Shown: positions 1 to 6,596 of the stretch, piece by piece | Layout of the letters: each line of letters opens with the position of its first letter | Numbering within the stretch: position 1 is the first letter of the stretch | Origin: JBBRHF01 sp038223055 | GTDB lineage: Bacteria; Actinomycetota; Actinomycetes; JACCUZ01 | Direction of reading: 5' to 3' | Assembly: GCA_038223055.1 (NCBI GenBank) | Contig: JBBRHF010000157.1 | Span: 1-10,232, forward strand | Length of the DNA: 10,232 nt | Program-made: the position numbers and the translations under genes | The notes under the pieces: generated by a model | Told to the model about the DNA's origin: nothing | The model's database searches: none | What the model saw: only the letters and a program-made list of their open reading frames with translations

Positions 1-1374
1 CTTGAACATCCCGCCGAACGGGCCGCCGAGCTTGCCGAGCCGCTGGGCGGTCTCGTAGCGGCGCCGGTCCGCGAAGATCCAGCCCAGCGTCCGGAAGGCG
101 ATGTCGTTGACTCCGGGATGGTCGTGGGACTGCACCGAGACGTTGCGCAGGTGGACGAGAACCGTGGGAATGTCGATCTTCACGGGGCAGACCTCGTAAC
201 ACCGGCCGCAGAGCGAGGACGCATAGGGCAGCGACTCGCTGCCCTTGATGCCCTGCAGCAGCGGGGTGAGGATCGCCCCGATGGGGCCGGGATAGACCGA
301 GGCGTAGGCGTGCCCTCCGACCCGCTCGTAGACCGGGCAGACGTTCAGGCAGGCCGAGCAGCGGATGCATTGAAGCGTCTGGCGACCGATGTCGTCGGCC
401 AAAGCACTCGTGCGCCCGTTGTCCATCAGGATCAGGTGGAACTCCTGCGGCCCGTCACCGGGCGTGACGCCGGTCCAGATCGAGGTGTAGGGGTTCATCC
501 GCTCGCCGGTGGAGCTGCGCGGCAGCAACTGAAGGAAGACCTCGAGGTCCTGCCAGGTCGGGAGGACCTTCTCGATGCCCATCACCGAGATCAGCACCTC
601 GGGCAGGGTCAGGCACATCCGGCCGTTGCCCTCGGACTCCACGATGACGATCGAGCCGGTCTCGGCGATGCCGAAGTTGGCTCCGCAGACGGCGACCTTG
701 GCGCTGAGGAACTTCTTGCGCAGATGCTGGCGTGAGGCGTTGGCCAGATCCTTGGGCTCGTTTGAGGTCGGCTCCAGACCCGACTCCTCGAAGATCGCCT
801 TGATCTCGTTGCGGTTCTTGTGGATCGCCGGCACCAGGATGTGCGAAGACTCGTCGTGCCCGAGCTGCACGATCAGCTCGGCGAGGTCCGTCTCGTAGGC
901 ACTGATCCCCTCCTGGGCCAGCGCCACGTTGAGGTCGGTCTCGTCGGTGAGCAAAGACTTGATCTTGACGACCGAATCGACCTCGTGCTTGTGGGCGATC
1001 GAGGCCACGATGGCGTTGGCCTCCGCGCCGTCCCGAGCCCAGTGCACGACTCCCCCGGCGGCGGTCACCGAAGCCTCGAGCTGCTCCAGGGCGACGTCGA
1101 GGTTGCGCAGCCCGGCCGCCTTGATCGACCGGCCCGCCTCGCGCAGCTCCTCCCAGTCGGGCAGCTCGCCGACCACCCGGGCTCGCTTGTCCCGGATCGT
1201 GGTCGTGGCCTTGCGCAGGTTCTGCCGCAACTGGGAGTCGGCCAGCTTGACCTTGGCGGCCTCCGGGAACGGGGTGACCCGCCGGCGCGGCCAGGGCATG
1301 GCCACCGTGCGCGTCTCGTGCTCCTTCGCCGGGGGAACGCTGAAGCGAGGGTGGGAACTCTGGAGGTCAGTCAT
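1..1374 (-). CDS. lutB: LutB, LUD-domain iron-sulfur subunit of L-lactate oxidation (3' end cut by window)
   Basis: Cytoplasmic subunit of the LutABC complex, which oxidises L-lactate to pyruvate. The 458 codons visible read without a stop to the window edge; family members are usually about 470-500 residues, so only a short C-terminal piece is missing. A LUD (DUF162) domain fills roughly residues 70-300, with the typical TGSIVIVESEGN segment starting at T239. Two ferredoxin-like cysteine clusters follow: C336-x2-C339-x2-C342-x3-C346-P, and C389-x2-C392-x3-C396-P. The second cluster has three cysteines, as is normal for LutB. The ATG at 1372-1374 is preceded by GAGGACGTC, a good ribosome site, and lies 7 bp after the lutA stop, so the two genes are one operon. 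lutC is expected just beyond position 1 but is not visible. Family identity is firm; lactate as the substrate is inferred from the family and from lutA. Confidence 0.95.
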   Translation of the reverse strand, partial: MTDLQSSHPRFSVPPAKEHETRTVAMPWPRRRVTPFPEAAKVKLADSQLRQNLRKATTTIRDKRARVVGELPDWEELREAGRSIKAAGLRNLDVALEQLEASVTAAGGVVHWARDGAEANAIVASIAHKHEVDSVVKIKSLLTDETDLNVALAQEGISAYETDLAELIVQLGHDESSHILVPAIHKNRNEIKAIFEESGLEPTSNEPKDLANASRQHLRKKFLSAKVAVCGANFGIAETGSIVIVESEGNGRMCLTLPEVLISVMGIEKVLPTWQDLEVFLQLLPRSSTGERMNPYTSIWTGVTPGDGPQEFHLILMDNGRTSALADDIGRQTLQCIRCSACLNVCPVYERVGGHAYASVYPGPIGAILTPLLQGIKGSESLPYASSLCGRCYEVCPVKIDIPTVLVHLRNVSVQSHDHPGVNDIAFRTLGWIFADRRRYETAQRLGKLGGPFGGMFK

Positions 1375-1381
1375 GACGTCC

Positions 1382-2071
1382 TCATCTCGAGGCCAGGATC
1401 TCGGCGATGTGCGTGGTGCGCACGCCGGTGCGAGCATGCGCGAGGCCGCCGCCGATGTGCATGAGACAGGAGGTGTCCACTGCGGTCACCACCTCGGCTC
1501 CGGTGTCCACGATGTGTCGCATCTTGTCCGCGAGCATGGCCGCGGAGACGTCCGGGTTCTTCACCGAGAACGTCCCGCCGAACCCGCAGCACTCCTCCGA
1601 GGACTGCAGCTCGATGAGCTGGAGGCCGCGAACCGCCTTGAGCAGCTGGTAGGGCCGGTCGGCCACCTTCAGTGCTCGCAGAGAGTGACAGGTCGAGTGG
1701 TAGGTCACCCGGTGCGGATAACTGGCACCCACGTCGGTCACGCCCAGTACGTCGACGAGGAACTCGGTGAACTCGTGCAGCGGCGGGCCGTCCAGGCCGA
1801 GGAAGGTCGGGTAGCCGTCTCGCACGGTCCCCGCGCAGGCACCGGACGGCGTGACAATGGCGTCGTACGAGCTGAACACACGCGTGAATCGCTCGGCCAG
1901 CTTCTTTGCCTCTGGCTGGTAGCCGGTGTTCAGATGCACCTGACCACAGCAGGTCTGCTCCATCGGGAAGTCCACCTCGCACCCGAGGCGCTCCAGCACG
2001 GTGACCACCGATTTTCCGACTTCGGGGAACAGGGTGTCGTTGAAACAGGTGACAAACAGGGCAACTCGCAT
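1382..2071 (-). CDS. lutA: LutA, cysteine-rich (CCG) domain subunit of L-lactate oxidation
   Basis: 229-residue protein of the GlpC/HdrD-like cysteine-rich-domain family; B. subtilis LutA is similar in length. Both CCG motifs are intact: EQTCCGQVH (C41, C42) in the first half and EECCGFGGTFSVKNP (C161, C162) in the second. Each is accompanied by the usual single cysteines: C9 in FVTCFNDTLFP, C79 in SGACAG, C128 in HSTCH and C202 in TSCLMHIGG. These motifs bind Fe-S centres and carry electrons from lactate with LutB. The ATG at 2069-2071 is chosen because MRVALFVTCFN is the conserved beginning; an in-frame codon near 2167 would only add 32 unconserved Arg-rich residues. No clear Shine-Dalgarno precedes this ATG, so the message may be leaderless or nearly so. 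The TGA stop lies 7 bp before lutB, giving an operon transcribed leftwards. Confidence 0.95.
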   Translation of the reverse strand: MRVALFVTCFNDTLFPEVGKSVVTVLERLGCEVDFPMEQTCCGQVHLNTGYQPEAKKLAERFTRVFSSYDAIVTPSGACAGTVRDGYPTFLGLDGPPLHEFTEFLVDVLGVTDVGASYPHRVTYHSTCHSLRALKVADRPYQLLKAVRGLQLIELQSSEECCGFGGTFSVKNPDVSAAMLADKMRHIVDTGAEVVTAVDTSCLMHIGGGLAHARTGVRTTHIAEILASR

Positions 2072-2078
2072 GCGCTCG

Positions 2079-2090
2079 ACGCTATACCTA
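2079..2090 (-). promoter_or_regulatory. Possible -10 region of the lut operon
   Basis: On the minus strand the AT-rich patch TAGGTATAGC sits 9-10 bases before the lutA ATG in an otherwise GC-rich region. If TATAGC or TAGGTA is a -10 element, transcription would begin at or within a few bases of the start codon. That fits the lack of a ribosome site. No good -35 box is visible, so this is a weak call. Confidence 0.25.
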
Positions 2091-2146
2091 TTCGGGAGGG
2101 CGGTGCACCACACGAATCGACTCCTCGGGTCGGCGGACCACCTGAC

Positions 2147-2174
2147 GGTCGCGCCGCGGTCGCGCACGGGTCGC
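2147..2174. promoter_or_regulatory. Three GGTCGC direct repeats at exact 11-bp spacing (candidate operator of lut)
   Basis: GGTCGC occurs at 2147-2152, 2158-2163 and 2169-2174, so the copies start 11 bp apart and lie on one face of the helix. The block is 76-103 bp upstream of the lutA start. Such 11-bp direct repeats are typical of OmpR/PhoP-family regulators. Chance recurrence in GC-rich DNA is possible, so binding is inference. Confidence 0.3.
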
Positions 2175-2344
2175 CATCGGACTCACAGCGGTGGGATGAG
2201 GGCAGCCCCCTTGCCCGTCAAGAGAATGGGCGATTCGCCACAACCGAACGGGCACCGACCGCGTAGCGAGATCACCCGGAACGCGGGTCCAGACCAGCCG
2301 GAGTGCGGTGGCTTTCGAAGATCCGGCGAACGCCATTGTGGAAC

Positions 2345-2791
2345 CTACGGCAACTGCCGCATCCGATCCAGATCGGCGATGCTCGCCTGGACAAGGATGA
2401 CGGGAAGATCGTGCGCTCGCTGCACCTGGTCGGACAACTCCATCCGCAGCCACCGGGACTGCTCCTCCGGCAGGGTGGAAATGATCACCGCGTCATAGCG
2501 CGCGCCGCTGGCGATCTCGTCGGTGACCACCTGCAACGGCTCTGCCGCTCCGACGCGGGCCTCGGAGAACGCGACGCCGGCGGCGGTGAACGCCGCCTGG
2601 CCCTCCTTCGCCCGCGCAGCGGCCACCCCGGCGTCGGCACCCGCATGGCGCCGGAGCAGGTGCTTCACCGGCGTGGCCGGCACCACGAGCACGAACTCCG
2701 ACGTCGGGTCTTCTCGATGCAGCGCCACCACACGCTCGATCAAGGTCTGGCTGGCGACCGTCTCGTGGGCCAGGACAAGATATCGGGACAC
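2345..2791 (-). CDS. UspA-fold (universal stress protein-like) protein, no glycine ATP motif
   Basis: 148-residue cytoplasmic protein with the alternating strand/helix pattern of a Usp domain. It begins with SRYLVLAHET (first strand), continues with EFVLVVPATPVKH, then the strand DAVIISTLPEEQSRWLR, and ends with the last strand PVILVQ. The usual G-x2-G-x9-G(S/T) nucleotide loop is replaced by STLPEEQSRWLRMELSD, a form seen in a set of actinobacterial Usp-like proteins, so ATP binding is doubtful. The start is GTG at 2789-2791, preceded by the purine-rich GGAGGAACGGAGAA ending five bases upstream, a good ribosome site. It stands alone, separated by 147 bp from the PLP enzyme upstream and 273 bp from lutA downstream. 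Role is unknown beyond a likely stress or redox response. Confidence 0.8.
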   Translation of the reverse strand: MSRYLVLAHETVASQTLIERVVALHREDPTSEFVLVVPATPVKHLLRRHAGADAGVAAARAKEGQAAFTAAGVAFSEARVGAAEPLQVVTDEIASGARYDAVIISTLPEEQSRWLRMELSDQVQRAHDLPVILVQASIADLDRMRQLP

Positions 2792-2850
2792 GGGCTTCTC
2801 CGTTCCTCCGCCGAACTCAAGGACGCCAAACTCATGGAGAGGATGGGGCA

Positions 2851-2902
2851 GACACCCGGGGCAGGTGTCGCATGGGTTCTGAAGTCTTGCACGAACCGGT
2901 TC
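2851..2902. promoter_or_regulatory. Candidate operator palindromes upstream of the usp-like gene
   Basis: Two inverted repeats lie in the 147-bp gap before the usp-like gene. GACACC (2851-2856) is mirrored by GGTGTC (2864-2869) around a 7-base spacer, and GAACCGGTTC (2893-2902) is a perfect 10-bp palindrome. Either could bind a dimeric regulator. Neither can be assigned to a known regulator from sequence alone. Confidence 0.25.
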
Positions 2903-2938
2903 TTTCGTTGAGACCGCGCCGGGCCGACGAGCAAGGGA

Positions 2939-4144
2939 TCAGCCGGTCCGGCTCACCTCCTCGACGCCGTCGAGCAGGCGGTCGACGTCGTCGCCGTGGG
3001 AGTAGGGGGCCAGCCCGGCCCGCACCGCACCGTCGTCGCCAAGGCCGATCCAGCGCGCGGCCTCGATGGCGTAGAAGCTGCCGCCAGGGGCGTTGACACC
3101 GCGGGCGGCGAGCCGTTCGTGGACCTCGCGCGGGCTGCGCCCGCGCACCGAGAACAAGGCGGTCGGAGTGCGACGGGTCGCACTCCCGTGCAGGGTGACC
3201 CCTGCCACGCCGGCCAGCCCCTCGAGCAGCCGCGCAAAGAGCTGGGCCTCGTGCGCCTCCACCGCAGCCATCGACGCCACGACGCGCTCCCGCCGCGAGC
3301 CCTGCCCCGGCGACAGGCCGGCGATGAAGTCGACCGCCGCCGTGGTGCCGGCGAGCAACTCATAGGGCAACGTCCCGAGCTCGAACCGCTCGGGCACTGC
3401 GTCGGAGGAGGGCAGCAGCTTGTCCGGGTCCAAGGCCTCGAGCACCGCCGGGGCCGCGACGAGCGCGCCCAGGTGCGGCCCGAAGAACTTGTACGGCGAG
3501 CACACGAAGAAGTCGGCGCCGAGCGCGGTCACGTCGATCGCGGCGTGCGGCGTCAGGTGCACGCCGTCGACGTAGACCACCGCCCCCACGTCGTGGGCCG
3601 CCGCGGCGATGGCCGCGACGTCGGGTCGGGTGCCGAGCAGGTTCGACGCGCCGGTGACAGCCACGAGCCGGGTTCGTGGCGAGAGCATGTCGGTCACGGT
3701 CCGGACCGGCAACTCGGCGCTCTTTCGCTCGAACTCGGCCCAGCGCACGGCGGCGCCCACGGCGCCCGCCGCCTGAACCCACGGCCGGATGTTGGCATCG
3801 TGGTCAAGACGGGTCACGACGACCTCGTCCCCGGTCCCCCAGGCCTTGGCCAGCGCCCGTGAAACGTCGTAGGTCAGCTGGGTCATCGAGCGGCCGAACA
3901 CGACCCCGCCGGGCGAGGCGCCGAGCAGGTCGGCGACGGCCTTGCGAGCGCCGACCGTGACCGCGTCTGCGCGCTGCTCGGCATGGGTGATCGACCCGCG
4001 GTTGGCGATCGCCGAGCACAGCGTGTCGGCGACCGCGCGGGCGACCTGCTCGGGGACCTGCGAGCCGCCCGGCCCGTCGAAATGGGCCGCGCCCTCGAGC
4101 AGGGCAGGGAACGACTGCCGGACCCGGTCGACGTCGAGGCTCAT
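2939..4144 (-). CDS. PLP-dependent class V aminotransferase-fold enzyme (cysteine desulfurase-like, VC1184 type)
   Basis: 401-residue cytoplasmic enzyme of fold type I. The Schiff-base lysine is K219 in CSPYKFFGPHLGA. Upstream lie D193 and H196 (YVDGVHLTPH), which contact the PLP ring, H115-D116-A-N118 (DHDANIRPW), and the phosphate-loop region GRSMTQLTYDVSRAL around residues 84-98. The C-terminal part PGGSFYAIEAARWIGL followed by VRAGLAPYSHGDDVDRLL matches the VC1184-type subfamily (TIGR01976). No cysteine occurs where SufS/NifS carry the catalytic one; the only cysteines are C43 and C215. It is therefore unlikely to be a true cysteine desulfurase, and the substrate is unknown. The ATG at 4142-4144 has AGGA eight bases upstream and gives the conserved start SLDVDRVRQSFPAL; ATG at 4153 or 4198 would add unconserved residues. 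It is divergent from the aldo/keto reductase across 47 bp. Confidence 0.9.
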   Translation of the reverse strand: MSLDVDRVRQSFPALLEGAAHFDGPGGSQVPEQVARAVADTLCSAIANRGSITHAEQRADAVTVGARKAVADLLGASPGGVVFGRSMTQLTYDVSRALAKAWGTGDEVVVTRLDHDANIRPWVQAAGAVGAAVRWAEFERKSAELPVRTVTDMLSPRTRLVAVTGASNLLGTRPDVAAIAAAAHDVGAVVYVDGVHLTPHAAIDVTALGADFFVCSPYKFFGPHLGALVAAPAVLEALDPDKLLPSSDAVPERFELGTLPYELLAGTTAAVDFIAGLSPGQGSRRERVVASMAAVEAHEAQLFARLLEGLAGVAGVTLHGSATRRTPTALFSVRGRSPREVHERLAARGVNAPGGSFYAIEAARWIGLGDDGAVRAGLAPYSHGDDVDRLLDGVEEVSRTG

Positions 4145-4191
4145 GCGGTCCATCCTGCACGCATATCGAGCACGTGCGGAAGGCTGCTCCC
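4145..4191. promoter_or_regulatory. Compact divergent promoter region with GCACGTGC palindrome
   Basis: Only 47 bp separate the start codons of the PLP enzyme (leftward) and the aldo/keto reductase (rightward). The gap contains a small AT-rich patch (GCATATCGA, 4161-4169), an 8-bp palindrome GCACGTGC (4170-4177), and the ribosome site of each gene. Two full promoters cannot fit without overlapping each other or the coding ends, so the genes are probably expressed in a linked way. Exact promoter boxes are not identifiable. Confidence 0.4.
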
Positions 4192-5016
4192 ATGACACCG
4201 AACTCTGCTGATTCCTTCCCCGCCGACCTTCCCGACGTGCCGGCCGACGCCGCCACCCTTTCCGGGGGCCTGCGGATGCCGCTGCTCGGTTTCGGAACCT
4301 GGCAGATCCGCGGCGACCGGGCCCGCGACGCCGTCGGCTGGGCCCTGGCCGCGGGATACCGACACCTCGACACCGCCACGATTTACGGCAACGAGGCCGA
4401 GGTCGGTGTCGCCCTCCGCGAGAGCGGCGTGGACCGTGATCGGGTGTTCGTGACCACCAAGATGCCGGGTGACCGCTCCGGGGCCGAGACGAGCACCCTG
4501 GAGGCGAGCCTGACCGCGCTCGGCACCGACCACGTCGACCTGTGGCTCATGCACTGGCCGGGCGACCAGGGTGCCGACGTCGCCATGTGGCGGGCGCTGA
4601 TCGAGTCCCGCGAACAGCGGCACGCCACCGCCATCGGCGTCAGCAACTACTCCCTCGTCCAGATCGACGAACTGACCCGGGCCACGGGTGTCACTCCGGC
4701 CGTGAACCAGATCAAGTGGAGCCCGTTGCTGTTCGATCCAGCAGTGCTCGAAGGCCACCGTAAGCGCGGCGTTGTCGTCGAGGGCTACAGCGCGCTGCGC
4801 GGCGGGGCGTTGGAGCACCCGGTCATCGCCGAGGTGGCAGAACGGCTCGCGGTGGCTCCCGCGCAGGTCATCGTGCGGTGGCACCTGCAGCACGGCGTCG
4901 TCGTCATCCCCAAGTCGAGCCACGAGGAGCGCATCCGCGCGAACGCCGACGTCGCCGGATTAGCGATCAGTGCCGAAGACATGGCCGCCATCGACGCCCT
5001 CGGCGCCGCGAACTGA
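4192..5016 (+). CDS. Aldo/keto reductase
   Basis: 274-residue NADPH-dependent aldehyde/ketone reductase of the AKR superfamily (TIM barrel, cytoplasmic), close to the 2,5-diketo-gluconate reductase-like AKR5 group. The catalytic tetrad is complete: D60 and Y65 in HLDTATIYGNE, K90 in VFVTTKMPG and H121 in LWLMHWPG. Other family marks are MPLLGFGTWQI near residue 30, IGVSNYS, and the C-terminal cofactor segment VIPKSSHEERIRANADV. ATG at 4192 is preferred over the in-frame GTG at 4174 because GGAAGG lies eight bases upstream. Even so, about 20 residues precede the conserved core, a slightly long N-terminus. The physiological substrate cannot be told. It ends 87 bp before a convergent gene, with a strong hairpin in between. 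Confidence 0.93.
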   Translation: MTPNSADSFPADLPDVPADAATLSGGLRMPLLGFGTWQIRGDRARDAVGWALAAGYRHLDTATIYGNEAEVGVALRESGVDRDRVFVTTKMPGDRSGAETSTLEASLTALGTDHVDLWLMHWPGDQGADVAMWRALIESREQRHATAIGVSNYSLVQIDELTRATGVTPAVNQIKWSPLLFDPAVLEGHRKRGVVVEGYSALRGGALEHPVIAEVAERLAVAPAQVIVRWHLQHGVVVIPKSSHEERIRANADVAGLAISAEDMAAIDALGAAN

Positions 5017-5056
5017 CGGGACCGCTGATCCACGCCTCGCCCGTCCAGGCCAACGA

Positions 5057-5098
5057 CCAGGCCCGTTTTCCGCACCGTAGTGCGGGAAACGGGCCTGG
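5057..5098. terminator. Long hairpin between convergent genes, probable bidirectional terminator
   Basis: A 19-bp stem (CCAGGCCCGTTTTCCGCAC, 5057-5075, with 5080-5098) encloses a 4-base loop, CGTA, at 5076-5079. In the plus-strand transcript (aldo/keto reductase) every pair forms, one as U-G. In the minus-strand transcript the same position is a C-A mismatch, but the loop becomes C(UACG)G, a UNCG-type stable tetraloop. No T run follows on either side, as is common for actinobacterial hairpin terminators. CGTCCAGGCC at 5042-5051 can also pair with 5092-5101, giving a competing fold. Confidence 0.7.
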
Positions 5099-5103
5099 AC
5101 GGT

Positions 5104-6510
5104 CTAGGGCTGCAGCACCGCGGCCCGCTCGCCCGGTGCTGCCGCCGACCGGACCGGGCTGCGGTTGGTGTCCAGGCTGGCCCCGAAGAGCACCTGGTGG
5201 AAGCCGGCCCCGGCAGCGGGCGGGGCACTGGAGACCGCCCACACGGCGTACAGCCGGCCCTTCGTCATGGCCGACCCGATGTAGTCCCCGGGGAAGATGC
5301 CCCGGGCGATCGCGGCGAACGCGTAGTCGATCTGCGGTCCGAGCGCCGTCGGCGCCAGAAACCGCCGCCCGCCGTCGCGGGAGGTGGCCACGAACTGGCG
5401 CCCGAAGCGGCCTGGGGTCGGGTCGGCGTTGGTCCGCCCGAAGGACACCGACACCGTCCCGGCGTAGGCAGAGACGTCGGCGTTGACGCCGAGCAGCGAC
5501 CGGTCCGGACGGTTCACGACGACCGGGGCCGACCACCTCTTGCCGTCCGAGGAGGACGACAGCTTGACCTTGGTCGCGTCCACCGAGTTCCATGTGGCGA
5601 ACAGCTTCCCGGTGACCGGGTCCGCGATGGCCGAGGGCAGGCAGCAGCGGAATCCGGGCGGCCCCTCCCCGAGGTCACGGGTGATGTTCCCGCCCGGCGA
5701 CCAGGTCGCACCGCCGTCGGTCGAGATGGCCGTCACGAGCACGGGAAACGCCGGCGCGGCGGAGGCCTTCGGGCTCGCGGCGCGCGAGGGAGCCGAGGCG
5801 GGCGGGGCTGCGGCGCTGCGGCTCGCGGCGACCCGAGCCTCGGCCGCCTCGGGACCCTCGGCGGACCCATTGGGGCCGAAATCCATAAAGGAGTCGACGA
5901 TCGTCCCGTCCGCCTTGAGCATCGGCTGCGAGTTCTGCGTGTTGGCGTGCGGCGCGCCCACGTTCACCGGCGCGCTCCAGGTCGCGTCACCGTCGTCGGA
6001 CCATACGAGGGCCTGGGGAGAACCGTCCGCGTTGAACGCGAGGGTCGAGATATAGACGGCACCGTCCGGGCCGAAGGCCACCACCGGATCGCTCACGCGC
6101 TCCCAGATCGCCTCGCCACCCGTGGTCGAGGTCACCCCCGGCAGCGGCTGGTCGTGCCAGGTGGCGCCCCCGTCATGGGTCCAGCTGGTCTCGATGCCGA
6201 CCGCGCCCCCGTCGGGGTAGCGCCCGTCGTGGGCCGCGGCCACGGCGATGTCGGCGTCCACCGGTGACACCGCCACGTCGGGTTCCACCAGGGTGTCCCG
6301 CTCAGAACCGGGCAGGGCCGGCACGTCCTGCTGGGCGATCTGCCCCACATGCAGGACCGAGGGCGCCCCGATCGTCGCGGCAGTCGCGGGCGCCGCCGAC
6401 AGCCAGACCACAGTCAGACCGGCGGCGAGCGCGAGGCGCCTGGTCCTCGAGGACCTCCATGCACGATAGTGCGCGCTGGCGGGACCGGCCGGGCGGTGCA
6501 GTGGCGTCAT
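5104..6510 (-). CDS. Secreted Asp-box (BNR/sialidase-like) beta-propeller protein
   Basis: 468-residue exported protein. Residues 1-44 look like a long signal peptide: an Arg-rich start (RSSRTRR, 19-25), a hydrophobic stretch (26-40), then AxA cleavage after A44. There is no lipobox cysteine and no LPXTG anchor, so it is probably released. Five Asp-box (S-x-D-x-G-x-x-W/F) repeats are visible: SWTHDGGATW (109-118), VWSDDGDATW (169-178), AISTDGGATW (261-270), SSSSDGKRW (318-326) and ATSRDGGRRF (375-384), which indicates a beta-propeller. A low-complexity Ala/Ser/Pro linker (217-255) interrupts the propeller. No FRIP motif is apparent, so true sialidase activity is doubtful; an adjacent pair C289-C290 is notable. 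The ATG has GGAGGAAGA directly before it, a strong ribosome site. It lies 86 bp downstream of trmB in the same direction, perhaps as the last gene of that operon. Confidence 0.85.
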   Translation of the reverse strand: MTPLHRPAGPASAHYRAWRSSRTRRLALAAGLTVVWLSAAPATAATIGAPSVLHVGQIAQQDVPALPGSERDTLVEPDVAVSPVDADIAVAAAHDGRYPDGGAVGIETSWTHDGGATWHDQPLPGVTSTTGGEAIWERVSDPVVAFGPDGAVYISTLAFNADGSPQALVWSDDGDATWSAPVNVGAPHANTQNSQPMLKADGTIVDSFMDFGPNGSAEGPEAAEARVAASRSAAAPPASAPSRAASPKASAAPAFPVLVTAISTDGGATWSPGGNITRDLGEGPPGFRCCLPSAIADPVTGKLFATWNSVDATKVKLSSSSDGKRWSAPVVVNRPDRSLLGVNADVSAYAGTVSVSFGRTNADPTPGRFGRQFVATSRDGGRRFLAPTALGPQIDYAFAAIARGIFPGDYIGSAMTKGRLYAVWAVSSAPPAAGAGFHQVLFGASLDTNRSPVRSAAAPGERAAVLQP

Positions 6511-6596
6511 TCTTCCTCCGTGGCAGTGGGTGGTCCGGCAGGCTGTTCCCGACCGGCCGATCGCGCTACCCCTGGGCCACGCTGTGGCGGGCGGGC

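Larger units (their letters stand above)
2072..2344. other. Noncoding gap upstream of lutA
   Basis: 273 bp lie between the lutA start and the usp stop, with no convincing gene on either strand. Long open frames cross it, but they are composition artefacts and none has a family-like protein. It must hold the lut promoter. The visible structure is a triple GGTCGC repeat at 2147-2174 and a weak 5-bp hairpin (GGGCA at 2200-2204 with TGCCC at 2212-2216) without a T run, which might end the usp transcript. Confidence 0.6.

Noticed and set aside
118..2266. Several long open frames on the plus strand opposite lutA and lutB
   Set aside because: They are antisense to genes with clear conserved motifs, their proteins are Arg/Gly/His-rich without family features, and long antisense frames are expected at this GC content.
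2870..2905. A DosR-like box (GACTTCAG core) upstream of the usp-like gene
   Set aside because: Only part of one half-site resembles the 20-bp dormancy-regulator consensus; the flanking G and C triplets are missing.
2939..4144. Annotation as a functional SufS/NifS cysteine desulfurase
   Set aside because: No cysteine is present in the C-terminal catalytic loop; the protein fits the VC1184-type subfamily better.
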